The notes under the pieces are model-generated. The model did no database searches. It was not told the DNA's origin and was given only the letters and a program-made list of their open reading frames with translations. Below, in pieces: positions 33,593 through 42,934 of a DNA stretch of 64,000 nucleotides. Every line of letters begins with the position of its first letter. Position 1 is the first letter of the stretch. The translations under genes were made by a program, and so were the position numbers. Source of the stretch: Falsiroseomonas sp051433195 (GTDB lineage Bacteria; Pseudomonadota; Alphaproteobacteria; Acetobacterales; Acetobacteraceae); NCBI RefSeq assembly GCF_051433195.1, contig NZ_JBHMFT010000003.1, forward strand, positions 248,001 through 312,000. Direction: 5' to 3'.

Positions 33593-34903
33593 ATGGCACT
33601 CTCCGACAAGGACCGCATATTCACCAACCTGTACGGCATGCAGGATTGGCGCCTGCCGGCGGCACAGATGCGCGGCAACTGGGATGGCACGGGCGGGATC
33701 CTCGCCAAGGGTCGTGACTGGATCATCGAGGAGATGAAATCCTCCGGCCTGCGCGGCCGTGGCGGCGCAGGGTTCCCGACCGGCATGAAGTGGTCCTTCA
33801 TGCCGAAGCAGGCGAGCGAGCGGCCGCACTACCTGGTAGTGAACGCCGACGAGTCGGAGCCTGGCACCTGCAAGGATCGCGACATCATCCGGCACGATCC
33901 GCACACGCTGATCGAGGGCTGCCTGATCGCGGGCTTCGCGATGGGCGCGCATGCCGGCTACATCTACATCCGCGGCGAATACTACAACGAGAGCCTGGTG
34001 CTGGAGGCGGCCATCGAGGAGGCCTACGCGGCGGGGCTGCTGGGCGCCAACGCAGCCGGGTCCGGCTGGGACTTCGACCTGTATGTGCATCGCGGCGCGG
34101 GCGCCTATATCTGCGGCGAAGAGACGGCGCTGATCGAGAGCCTCGAGGGCAAGAAGGGCATGCCGCGGCTGAAGCCGCCCTTTCCGGCGGCGGTCGGCCT
34201 CTATGGCTGCCCGACCACGGTAAACAACGTCGAGACCATCGCGGTGGTGCCGACCATCCTGCGTCGCGGCGCCGCGTGGTTTGCGGGCTTTGGCCGCCCG
34301 AAGAACTCCGGCACGAAGATCTTCTGCATCCAGGGCCATGTGAACAAGCCCTGCAACGTGGAGGAGGAGATGAGCATCCCGATGCGGGAGCTCATCGAAC
34401 GCCACGCCGGCGGTGTGCGCGGTGGCTGGGACAATCTGATGTGCGTGATTCCGGGTGGCAGTTCCACGCCGCTGCTGCCGAAGCATATCTGCGACGACGT
34501 GCTGATGGATTTCGACGCGCTTCGCGAGCACAAGTCGGGCCTCGGCACGGCGGGCGTGATCGTCATGGACAAATCGACCGACATCGTCCGTGCCATCGCC
34601 CGCCTGTCGCGCTTCTACAAGCATGAGAGCTGCGGCCAGTGCACGCCGTGCCGTGAGGGCATGGGCTGGGTCAGCCGCATGATGGACCGGATGGTGCAGG
34701 GCCGCGCGGAGGTCGAGGAGATCGACGTGCTGGAGGAAGTGACGCGGCGCATCGAGGGGCACACGATCTGTGCGCTCGCCGATGGTGGCGTATGGCCGGT
34801 GCAGGGCCTGATCCGGCATTACCGTCCGGTGATGGAAGCGCGCATCGCCGAGTACAAGGCACGGCATGCCAGGCCGGCGGCTCTGCCGCTGGCGGCGGAG
34901 TAA
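33593..34903 (+). CDS. nuoF: NADH-quinone oxidoreductase subunit F
   Basis: A 436-residue NADH-oxidising subunit. The FMN/NADH site includes GLRGRGGAGFPTGMKWSFM and GAGAYICGEETALIESLEG. Cluster N3 ligands are in ESCGQCTPCREG plus the later HTICALADG cysteine. It passes electrons from NADH to the iron-sulfur chain. Confidence 0.97.
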   Translation: MALSDKDRIFTNLYGMQDWRLPAAQMRGNWDGTGGILAKGRDWIIEEMKSSGLRGRGGAGFPTGMKWSFMPKQASERPHYLVVNADESEPGTCKDRDIIRHDPHTLIEGCLIAGFAMGAHAGYIYIRGEYYNESLVLEAAIEEAYAAGLLGANAAGSGWDFDLYVHRGAGAYICGEETALIESLEGKKGMPRLKPPFPAAVGLYGCPTTVNNVETIAVVPTILRRGAAWFAGFGRPKNSGTKIFCIQGHVNKPCNVEEEMSIPMRELIERHAGGVRGGWDNLMCVIPGGSSTPLLPKHICDDVLMDFDALREHKSGLGTAGVIVMDKSTDIVRAIARLSRFYKHESCGQCTPCREGMGWVSRMMDRMVQGRAEVEEIDVLEEVTRRIEGHTICALADGGVWPVQGLIRHYRPVMEARIAEYKARHARPAALPLAAE

Positions 34904-34907
34904 GGTC

Positions 34908-36974
34908 ATGGCGAAGGTCACGGTCGACGGGATCGAAGTTGAGGTCCCGAACGGCGCCACGGTGCTGCAGGCCTGCGAGGCGGCGGGCAAGGAAATCCCG
35001 CGCTTCTGCTACCATGAACGCCTGAGCGTCGCCGGGAATTGCCGGATGTGCCTGGTGGAAGTGGAGAAGGCACCGAAGCCCGTCGCCTCCTGCGCCTATC
35101 CGGTCGCGGATGGCATGGTGGTGAAGACAGACAGCCCCGTCGTGCGCAACGCGCGGCGCGGCGTCATGGAATTCCTGCTGATCAACCACCCGCTGGACTG
35201 CCCGATCTGCGACCAGGGCGGCGAGTGCGACCTGCAGGACCAGGCCGTCGGCTACGGCATGGACCACAGCCGCTACCGCGAAGCCAAGCGCTCCGTGAAG
35301 GACAAGTATGTCGGGCCGCTGATCAAGACGATCATGACCCGCTGCATCCACTGCACGCGCTGCGTCCGCTTCGCCGCCGAGGTTGCCGGCGTCCCGGAGA
35401 TGGGCGCGACGGGTCGTGGCGAGTCCATGGAAGTCGGCACCTATGTCGAGAAGGCGCTGACCAGCGAGCTGTCGGGCAATTTGATCGACATCTGCCCGGT
35501 TGGCGCGCTGACCTCGCGCCCCTACGCCTTCGTCTCGCGGCCGTGGGAGTTGCGGAAGACGGAGGGGATCGACGTGCTGGACGCCACCGGCACCAACATC
35601 CGCATCGACACGCGCGGGCCGGAAGTGCTGCGCATCATCCCGCGCATCAATGACGACGTGAACGAGGAGTGGATGGCCGATCGCGGCCGCTTCTCCTTCG
35701 ATGGGCTGAAGCGCAAGCGGCTGGACAGGCCCTGGATTCGCGTGGACGGGCGGCTGAAGGCGGCGAGCTGGGAGGAGGCTTTCGCGGCGATCGCGGCGCG
35801 GTTGAAGGGCCTTCCTGGCGAACGCATCGGGGCCATCGCCGGCGACCTGGTCGATGCCGAGAGCCTGTTCGCGCTGAAGGCGCTGATGGTGAAGCTGGGC
35901 TCTGCAAACCTGGACTGCCGGCAGGATGGCGCGGCGCTCGACACGACGCGGCCGGATTTCTACCGCTTCAACACGACGATCGCCGGGATCGAGGAAGCGG
36001 ATGCGCTGCTGATCATCGGCAGCAATCCGCGAACGGAATCCCCCGTCATCAACGCGCGCATTCGCAAGCGCTGGGCCGCGGGACGCTTCCCGGTCGGGCG
36101 CATCGGGCCGGCGGGGCTGGACCTGACCTATGGTCATGAGCATCTGGGCGAGGGCCCGGCTGCGATCCGTGCCCTGCTGGATGGCTCGCATCCGTTCATG
36201 GACACGCTGCGCAGCGCAAAGAAGCCGATGGTGCTGCTCGGGCGCGGGGCGCTGGCGCGTGCGGATGGGCTGGCGGTGCTGGCCGCGGCCTGGGCCGTGG
36301 CGACCGCGGCGGATGCGCTGCGACCGGATTGGCACGGCTTCAGCCTGCTGCATCTGTTCGGCGGGCAGGTGGGCGCGCTGGAACTCGGCTTTCTGCCGGG
36401 TGCCGGCGGCAAGGACCTCGGCCAGATGCTGAGCGGCGGCGTCGATGCGCTGTGGCTGCTCGGCGCCGATGCGCTGGAGCCGGGGGCGATTCCGCCGGCG
36501 ACTTTCGTGATCTACCAGGGACATCATGGCGACCGCATCGCGGGCCGTGCCGATGCGATCCTGCCGGGCGCGGCCTACACCGAGAAGGACGGCACCTGGG
36601 TGAACACCGAGGGGCGCGTGCAGCGCGGCCACCTGGCGGTGTATCCGCCGGGCGAGGCGCGCGAGGATTGGCGCATCATTCGCGCAGCCAGCGCAGCGCT
36701 GGGTGCGACGCTGCCCTTCGACACGCTGGCGCAGCTGCGGGACGCGATGCCGCTCCGCGAGACCTTCGAACGGCCGTTCTGCGCCGATGCGGCCGGCCCG
36801 GCGGGTGATACCGGCGCCATGGACGACGCTCCCTTCGTGCTGCCGCTGGTGAACTACCACCAGGCGGATGTGATCTCCCGCGCCTCCGACGTGATGGCGC
36901 AATGCGCGGCGACCTACGGCGCCGCCGTACCGCATCAGGCTGGCGCGGCTTACGCCGCGACCGCGGCGGAGTAG
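34908..36974 (+). CDS. nuoG: NADH-quinone oxidoreductase subunit G
   Basis: A 688-residue iron-sulfur subunit. N-terminal ferredoxin domain: CYHERLSVAGNCRMC binds N1b, then HPLDCPICDQGGECDLQDQ and CIHCTRCVRF bind N5, N4. The rest is a degenerate molybdopterin-oxidoreductase domain without the cofactor, as in other NuoG. The start MAKVTVDG is preferred, four bases after the nuoF stop; the in-frame extension upstream lies in nuoF. Confidence 0.96.
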   Translation: MAKVTVDGIEVEVPNGATVLQACEAAGKEIPRFCYHERLSVAGNCRMCLVEVEKAPKPVASCAYPVADGMVVKTDSPVVRNARRGVMEFLLINHPLDCPICDQGGECDLQDQAVGYGMDHSRYREAKRSVKDKYVGPLIKTIMTRCIHCTRCVRFAAEVAGVPEMGATGRGESMEVGTYVEKALTSELSGNLIDICPVGALTSRPYAFVSRPWELRKTEGIDVLDATGTNIRIDTRGPEVLRIIPRINDDVNEEWMADRGRFSFDGLKRKRLDRPWIRVDGRLKAASWEEAFAAIAARLKGLPGERIGAIAGDLVDAESLFALKALMVKLGSANLDCRQDGAALDTTRPDFYRFNTTIAGIEEADALLIIGSNPRTESPVINARIRKRWAAGRFPVGRIGPAGLDLTYGHEHLGEGPAAIRALLDGSHPFMDTLRSAKKPMVLLGRGALARADGLAVLAAAWAVATAADALRPDWHGFSLLHLFGGQVGALELGFLPGAGGKDLGQMLSGGVDALWLLGADALEPGAIPPATFVIYQGHHGDRIAGRADAILPGAAYTEKDGTWVNTEGRVQRGHLAVYPPGEAREDWRIIRAASAALGATLPFDTLAQLRDAMPLRETFERPFCADAAGPAGDTGAMDDAPFVLPLVNYHQADVISRASDVMAQCAATYGAAVPHQAGAAYAATAAE

Positions 36975-36979
36975 CAGGA

Positions 36980-37987
36980 ATGGATGCTTTCCTCGCCACG
37001 CCGGTCGGCGTGCTGGCGCTGACGGTGGCGCAGGCGATGGCACTGCTGGTGCCGTTGCTGCTGGGCGTCGCCTACCTCACCTGGGCGGAACGCAAGGTGC
37101 TGGCGGCGATGCAGATGCGGAAGGGGCCGAACGTCGTAGGCATCTTCGGCATGCTCCAGCCCTTCGCCGACGCCATCAAGATGCTGATGAAGGAGACCAT
37201 CATTCCGTCCGGCGCGTCGCGCGCGCTGTTCATCATGGCCCCGATGATCACCTTCATCCTGGCGATGCTGGCCTGGGCGGTGATCCCGGTGAATGACGGC
37301 TGGGCGATCGCCGACATCAACGTGGGCATCCTGTACCTGTTCGCAATCTCCTCGCTCGGCGTCTATGGCGTCATCATCGCGGGCTGGGCGTCGAATTCGA
37401 AGTACGCATTTCTTGGCGCCCTGCGCAGCGCGGCGCAGATGGTCAGCTACGAAGTCTCCATGGGCTTCGTCATCGTCACCGTGCTGCTGTGCGTGGGCTC
37501 GCTGAACCTGTCGGCCATCGTGCGGGCGCAGGAGGGAATGTGGTTCATCTTCCCGCTGTTCCCGATGTTCGTCATCATGTTCATCAGCGCGCTGGCCGAA
37601 ACCAACCGCGCGCCGTTCGACCTGCCGGAAGGCGAGAGCGAGCTGGTCGCGGGGTTCTTCGTCGAATACTCGTCCATGTCCTTCGCGCTGTTCTTCCTCG
37701 GCGAATACGCGAACATGATCCTGATGAGCGCGCTCATCACCATCCTGTTCCTCGGCGGCTGGTATGGGCCGTTCGGGTTGCTGCCGGCGCTCGGGCCGCT
37801 GTGGTTCGTTCTGAAGATCTGCTTCTGCCTGTTCGTCTTCGTCTGGGTCCGCGCGACCTTTCCCCGTTATCGCTACGACCAGTTGATGCGGCTGGGCTGG
37901 AAGGTGTTCCTGCCGTTCAGCCTGGTGTGGCTGGTGCTGACCGCGGCCGTGCTGAAAATCTTCGGCTGGCTGCCGGTAGGAGTCTGA
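36980..37987 (+). CDS. nuoH: NADH-quinone oxidoreductase subunit H
   Basis: A 335-residue membrane subunit with about eight helices at the junction of the two arms, contributing to the quinone channel. Signature blocks are YLTWAERKVLAAMQMRKGPN and AETNRAPFDLPEGESELVAG. The ATG is five bases after the nuoG stop. Confidence 0.97.
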   Translation: MDAFLATPVGVLALTVAQAMALLVPLLLGVAYLTWAERKVLAAMQMRKGPNVVGIFGMLQPFADAIKMLMKETIIPSGASRALFIMAPMITFILAMLAWAVIPVNDGWAIADINVGILYLFAISSLGVYGVIIAGWASNSKYAFLGALRSAAQMVSYEVSMGFVIVTVLLCVGSLNLSAIVRAQEGMWFIFPLFPMFVIMFISALAETNRAPFDLPEGESELVAGFFVEYSSMSFALFFLGEYANMILMSALITILFLGGWYGPFGLLPALGPLWFVLKICFCLFVFVWVRATFPRYRYDQLMRLGWKVFLPFSLVWLVLTAAVLKIFGWLPVGV

Positions 37988-37990
37988 TCC

Positions 37991-38479
37991 ATGGCAACCC
38001 TGGACCGCGTCGCCCGCAGCCTGTTGCTGACCGAGTTGGTCGGCGGCATGGCGTTGACGCTGAAGCAGTTCTTCAGCCGCAAGGCGACCATCAACTACCC
38101 GTATGAGAAGACGCCGCTGTCGCCGCGCTTCAAGGGCGAGCACGGGCTGCGTCGCTATCCGAACGGCGAGGAACGCTGCATCGCCTGCAAGCTGTGCGAG
38201 GCGGTCTGCCCGGCACTGGCGATCACCATCGAGGCCGAGCCGCGCGAGGACGGGTCCCGCCGCACCACGCGCTACGACATCGACATGACGAAGTGCATCT
38301 ACTGCGGCATGTGCGAGGAAGCCTGTCCGGTGGACGCCATCGTCGAGGGCCCCAACCTGGAATTCGCCACCGAGACGCGGTCCGAGCTGCTGTATGACAA
38401 GGCCCGCCTGCTGGACAACGGCGATCGCTGGGAAGCCGTCCTGGCCAAGCGCCTCGAACTCGACGCGCCGTATCGCTGA
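37991..38479 (+). CDS. nuoI: NADH-quinone oxidoreductase subunit I
   Basis: A 162-residue ferredoxin-like subunit with two CxxCxxCxxxCP motifs, CIACKLCEAVCP and CIYCGMCEEACP, holding clusters N6a and N6b between NuoG and NuoB. The amphipathic N-terminus (LTLKQFFSRKATINYPYEK) lies on the membrane. Confidence 0.97.
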   Translation: MATLDRVARSLLLTELVGGMALTLKQFFSRKATINYPYEKTPLSPRFKGEHGLRRYPNGEERCIACKLCEAVCPALAITIEAEPREDGSRRTTRYDIDMTKCIYCGMCEEACPVDAIVEGPNLEFATETRSELLYDKARLLDNGDRWEAVLAKRLELDAPYR

Positions 38480-38490
38480 AAGACGGGACG

Positions 38491-39186
38491 ATGATCGCCG
38501 CCCTAGCCTTCTATGTCTTCGCCGCCGTGCTGATCGCCAGCGCGGTCATGGTGGTGACCAGCCGCAACCCCGTGCATTCCGTGCTGTTCCTGATCCTAGC
38601 CTTCTTCAACGCGGCGGCCCTGTTCCTTCTGGCGGGTGCCGAGTTCCTGGCGATGATCCTTGTCATCGTGTACGTGGGCGCGGTCGCGGTGCTGTTCCTG
38701 TTCGTCGTGATGATGCTGGATGTGGACTTCTCCGCGATCCGGGAGGGTTTCCAGCGCTACGCGCCGATCGGCGCTGTGATCGGCGCGATCCTGTTCCTGG
38801 AGCTGATCTTCGTCTTCGGGTCCTGGACCTTCGCGGAGGAGGCGACGGCACTCCGGCTGAACCCGACGCCGGCGGGCGTGGACAACACGCGGGCGATCGG
38901 GCGCATCCTCTATACGGATTTCGTCTGGCTGTTCCAGCTTTCGGGGCTGATCCTGCTGGTGGCCATGATCGGTGCCATCGTGCTGACGCTGCGTGGCAAG
39001 CCGGCGTCCAAGCGGCAGGACATCTCGAAGCAGGTGTCGCGCGCGGGCAGCGTTCAGCTGCGCCAGGTACGCAGCGGCGCGGGCCTCGGCGAGATCGGCA
39101 TCGAGCGGCCGCCGGTCGATGCGCCCAAGCCCGCGAAGCAAGTGGAACATCATGATTCCCAAGCCAGCGGCGGGGGGCACCACTGA
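38491..39186 (+). CDS. nuoJ: NADH-quinone oxidoreductase subunit J
   Basis: A 231-residue membrane subunit with five helices. The conserved third helix IVIVYVGAVAVLFLFVVMML-like stretch (around residues 55-76) contains the pi-bulge used in proton coupling. The C-terminal tail after residue 175 is hydrophilic and long (KRQDISKQVSRAG, then a His-rich end). The stop overlaps the nuoK ATG by one base. Confidence 0.94.
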   Translation: MIAALAFYVFAAVLIASAVMVVTSRNPVHSVLFLILAFFNAAALFLLAGAEFLAMILVIVYVGAVAVLFLFVVMMLDVDFSAIREGFQRYAPIGAVIGAILFLELIFVFGSWTFAEEATALRLNPTPAGVDNTRAIGRILYTDFVWLFQLSGLILLVAMIGAIVLTLRGKPASKRQDISKQVSRAGSVQLRQVRSGAGLGEIGIERPPVDAPKPAKQVEHHDSQASGGGHH

Positions 39187-39497
39187 TGCTGGCCATCGGC
39201 CTCGCGCACTACCTCACGGTCGGCGCCATCCTGTTCGTGCTGGGCATCCTCGGCATATTTCTGAATCGCAAGAACATCATCGTCATCCTGATGTCGGTCG
39301 AACTCATCCTGCTGTCGGTGAACCTGAACCTGGTCGCCTTCTCGGCGCAGCTGGGTGACCTGACCGGCCAGATCTTCGCCATGTTCATCCTGACGGTCGC
39401 GGCGGCGGAGGCAGCCATCGGGCTCGCCATCGTCGTCATCCACTTCCGCAACCGCGGCACGATCGAGGTGGACGACGTGTCCACGCTGAGGGGCTGA
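39186..39497 (+). CDS. nuoK: NADH-quinone oxidoreductase subunit K
   Basis: A 103-residue three-helix antiporter-like subunit. The proton-path glutamates are in LMSVELILLSVNLNLVAF and VAAAEAAIGLAIVV. It begins at the TGATG junction with nuoJ. Confidence 0.97.
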   Translation: MLAIGLAHYLTVGAILFVLGILGIFLNRKNIIVILMSVELILLSVNLNLVAFSAQLGDLTGQIFAMFILTVAAAEAAIGLAIVVIHFRNRGTIEVDDVSTLRG

Positions 39498-39501
39498 ACC
39501 G

Positions 39502-41421
39502 ATGTTCGTGGGCGCGATTTTCTTCCCACTGCTCGGGGCCTGCATCGCCGGGTTCTTCGGGCGCTGGATCGGCGACAAGGCGGCGCAGTGGGCGACCGTG
39601 TTCTGCATGGCGCTGGCGGCCGGCTGCGGCATCGCCGCCTTCATCCAGGTCGCACTGGCCAGCAACCCCGGCGTGGCGCCGCTGTTCACCTTCATCGATG
39701 TCGGCGGCTTCGAGGTGTCCTGGGCGCTGCGCTACGACACGTTGAGCGTCGTGATGGTGGCGATGGTCACCTTCATCTCGACGCTGATCCACCTGTATTC
39801 GGTGGGCTACATGTCGCACGACGCGACGATCCCGCGCTTCTTCGCCTACCTGTCGCTGTTCACCTTCATGATGCTGATGCTGGTGACGGCGGACAACCTG
39901 GTGCAGCTCTTCTTCGGCTGGGAAGGCGTAGGCCTCGCGAGCTACCTGCTGATCGGCTACTGGTATGAGAAGGACAGCGCGAACAAGGCGGCGATGAAGG
40001 CCTTCATCGTCAACCGCGTCGGCGACCTGTTCTTCATGCTCGGCCTGGCGCTGACCTTCTGGACCTTCCAGTCCGTCGAGTTCGATACGATCTTTGCCGC
40101 GAATGAGCGGGTGCGGGACGCCACCTTCCTTGGCCTGCCGTCGCTGGAGGTGATCGCGCTGCTGCTGTTCCTCGGCGCCTGCGGCAAGTCCGCGCAGATC
40201 GGGCTGCACACCTGGCTGCCGGATGCGATGGAGGGCCCGACCCCGGTCTCCGCGCTGATCCATGCGGCGACGATGGTGACGGCGGGCGTGTTCCTGATGG
40301 TGCGCATGTCGCCGGTGCTGGAGTACGCGCCGGTGACGCTGACCGTCATCACCATCGTCGGCGCCACCACGGCGATCTTCGCGGCGACGATCGGCTGCGT
40401 GCAGAACGACATCAAGCGCATCATCGCCTATTCGACCTGCTCTCAGCTTGGCTACATGTTCTTCGCGGTCGGCGTCGGCGCCTACCAGGCGGCGATGTTC
40501 CATCTGTTCACGCACGCCTTCTTCAAGGCGCTTCTGTTCCTGGGCGCCGGCAGCGTGATCCATGCGATGTCGGACGAGCAGGACATCCGGCGGATGGGCG
40601 GCATCTGGCGCAAGATCCCGATGACCTACGGGCTGATGTGGATCGGCTCGCTGGCGCTGGCGGGCGTGCCGTATTTCGCCGGCTACTACTCGAAGGACAT
40701 GGTGCTGGAGGTAGCCTATGCGGCGCACAGCAACGCCGGCATGTATGCCTTCGGCATGGGCCTGCTCGCGGCCTTCCTGACCGCCTTCTACTCCTGGCGC
40801 CTGATCATCCTGACCTTCCACGGCACGCCGCGGGCGGACCACCACACCATGGAGCACGTGCATGAAAGCCCGTGGACCATGATGGTGCCGCTGTTGCTGC
40901 TCGGCGTCGGCGCGGTGATGGCGGGCTACGAGTTCTACGGGCTGTTCGTGGGCGAGCATCAGGCGCATTTCTGGAACGGCTCGATCTTCACCGCGGCCAC
41001 CAACCAGGTGCTGGAACATGCGCACCATGTGCCGGAATGGGTGCCGCTGGCGCCGACCGTGGTGGGCGTCGCGGGCATCCTGCTGGCCTATGTGATGTAC
41101 ATGTTCGTCCCCAGCCTGCCGGGCAAGCTGGCCGCCAGCTTCGCCGGCGTGCACCGCTTCCTGCTGAACAAGTGGTACTTCGACGAACTGTACGACGCGA
41201 TCTTCGTCCGGCCGGCGATGCACATCGCCCGCGCGCTGTGGAAGACCGGCGACGGCCGCCTGATCGACGGCATGCCCAACGGCGCGGCGGCCATGGCGGT
41301 CGGCGTCGCGGGCGGCGCGGTCCGGCTGCAATCCGGGCGGGTTGCGAGCTATGCCTTCACCATGATCATCGGATTGGTGTTGTTCGTGAGCCTGCTCCTG
41401 GTTGGGATGCCTTCCCGATGA
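39502..41421 (+). CDS. nuoL: NADH-quinone oxidoreductase subunit L
   Basis: A 639-residue Mrp-antiporter-type proton-pumping subunit with about sixteen helices. FFGWEGVGLASYLLIGYWYE holds the key glutamate, SAQIGLHTWLPDAMEGPTPV and NDIKRIIAYSTCSQLGYM the lysines. A long lateral helix is encoded near the C-terminus. Its stop overlaps the nuoM ATG. Confidence 0.97.
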   Translation: MFVGAIFFPLLGACIAGFFGRWIGDKAAQWATVFCMALAAGCGIAAFIQVALASNPGVAPLFTFIDVGGFEVSWALRYDTLSVVMVAMVTFISTLIHLYSVGYMSHDATIPRFFAYLSLFTFMMLMLVTADNLVQLFFGWEGVGLASYLLIGYWYEKDSANKAAMKAFIVNRVGDLFFMLGLALTFWTFQSVEFDTIFAANERVRDATFLGLPSLEVIALLLFLGACGKSAQIGLHTWLPDAMEGPTPVSALIHAATMVTAGVFLMVRMSPVLEYAPVTLTVITIVGATTAIFAATIGCVQNDIKRIIAYSTCSQLGYMFFAVGVGAYQAAMFHLFTHAFFKALLFLGAGSVIHAMSDEQDIRRMGGIWRKIPMTYGLMWIGSLALAGVPYFAGYYSKDMVLEVAYAAHSNAGMYAFGMGLLAAFLTAFYSWRLIILTFHGTPRADHHTMEHVHESPWTMMVPLLLLGVGAVMAGYEFYGLFVGEHQAHFWNGSIFTAATNQVLEHAHHVPEWVPLAPTVVGVAGILLAYVMYMFVPSLPGKLAASFAGVHRFLLNKWYFDELYDAIFVRPAMHIARALWKTGDGRLIDGMPNGAAAMAVGVAGGAVRLQSGRVASYAFTMIIGLVLFVSLLLVGMPSR

Positions 41422-42929
41422 ATGCCGCCGGGTTTCCCCTGCTGAGCCTCGTCACCTTCCTGCCGCTGGTCGGCGCGCTGATCATCATGACGGTGCGCGG
41501 GGAGGAAGCGGTGGTCGCCCGCAACGCGCGCTGGACCGCGCTGTGGGCCAGCCTGATCACGCTGGCGCTGTCGCTGCTGCTGTGGGGCGGCTTCGACCAG
41601 ACCACGGCGGAGTTCCAGTTCGTGGAGCGCGCGCAGTGGCTGCCGGAATTCGGCGTCGGCTACCACATGGGCGTGGACGGCATCTCCGTGCTGTTCATCC
41701 TGCTGTCCACCATCCTGACGCCGCTGTGCATCCTGGCGTCGTGGGAAAGCGTGCAGACCCGCGTGCGGGAGTACATGGTCGCCTTCCTCGTGCTCGAATC
41801 CATGATGATCGGCATGTTCGCCGCGCTGGACTTCGTGCTGTTCTACATCTTCTTCGAGGCCGTGCTGATCCCGATGTTCCTGATCATCGGCATCTGGGGC
41901 GGTGCGCGGCGGGTCTATGCCGCGCTGAAGTTCTTCCTCTACACGCTGGCGGGCAGCCTGCTGATGCTGCTGGCGATCCTGGCCATCTGGTACCAGGCCG
42001 GCACCACGGACATCCCGGCGCTGATGCAGCAGACCTTCTCGCCGCAGATGCAGTTCTGGCTGTTCCTGGCCTTCTTCGCCTCCTTCGCCGTGAAGGTGCC
42101 GATGTGGCCGGTGCACACCTGGCTGCCGGATGCGCATGTGGAGGCGCCGACGGCGGGCTCCGTCATCCTGGCCGGCGTTCTGCTGAAGATGGGGGCGTAT
42201 GGCTTCCTGCGCTTCTCGCTGCCGCTGCTGCCGCAGGCCTCCGCCGACTTCGCGCCGCTGATCTTCGCGCTGAGCGTCATCGCGGTGATCTACACCAGCC
42301 TGGTGGCCCTGGCGCAGGAGGACATGAAGAAGCTGATCGCCTATTCGTCCATCGCGCATATGGGCATCGTGACTCTCGGCATCTTCACCTTCACGGCGCA
42401 GGGCCTTTCGGGCGCGCTGTTCACCATGCTGAGCCATGGCGTGGTTTCCGGCGCCTTGTTCCTCTGCGTCGGCGTGCTGTACGACCGGGTGCATTCGCGC
42501 GAGATCTCCCGATACGGTGGCGTCGCCAAGGTGATGCCGGCCTATGCGCTGGTGTTCATGGTGTTCACCATGGCGAGCGTCGCACTTCCCGGCCTTGCAG
42601 GCTTTCCGGGCGAACTCCTGGTGATCGTCGGCGCCTTCCGGGTGAACCCCTGGGTCGCCCTTGGCGCCGCGATGGGCATGATCCTGGGCGCGGCCTATGC
42701 GCTGTACCTGTATCGCCGCGTCATCTTCGGGAAGATCGTGCGGGACGACCTCAAGGCGCTGCTCGACCTCAGCCCGCGGGAATACGCCACCTTCGCGCCG
42801 CTGATCCTGCTGACGATCTGGATGGGGGTCTATCCGTCCTCCTTCCTCAACTTCTTCGAGGCGACCGTGGCCGCGCTTCTGGCGCGCCACGAAGCGGCGC
42901 TGGGCGCCGCACGACTGGCCGGGATGTGA
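41418..42929 (+). CDS. nuoM: NADH-quinone oxidoreductase subunit M
   Basis: A 503-residue antiporter-like subunit with about fourteen helices. Signature blocks are FEAVLIPMFLIIGIWGG with the pumping glutamate, KVPMWPVHTWLPDAHVEAPT and QEDMKKLIAYSSIAHMGIV. The start overlaps nuoL as ATGA. Confidence 0.97.
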   Translation: MNAAGFPLLSLVTFLPLVGALIIMTVRGEEAVVARNARWTALWASLITLALSLLLWGGFDQTTAEFQFVERAQWLPEFGVGYHMGVDGISVLFILLSTILTPLCILASWESVQTRVREYMVAFLVLESMMIGMFAALDFVLFYIFFEAVLIPMFLIIGIWGGARRVYAALKFFLYTLAGSLLMLLAILAIWYQAGTTDIPALMQQTFSPQMQFWLFLAFFASFAVKVPMWPVHTWLPDAHVEAPTAGSVILAGVLLKMGAYGFLRFSLPLLPQASADFAPLIFALSVIAVIYTSLVALAQEDMKKLIAYSSIAHMGIVTLGIFTFTAQGLSGALFTMLSHGVVSGALFLCVGVLYDRVHSREISRYGGVAKVMPAYALVFMVFTMASVALPGLAGFPGELLVIVGAFRVNPWVALGAAMGMILGAAYALYLYRRVIFGKIVRDDLKALLDLSPREYATFAPLILLTIWMGVYPSSFLNFFEATVAALLARHEAALGAARLAGM

Positions 42930-42934
42930 GCGCG

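Noticed and set aside
41402..42934. In-frame extension of nuoN through all of nuoM
   Set aside because: The extra 500 codons are a shifted reading of nuoM. The NuoN family begins at the MNWELATPE start.
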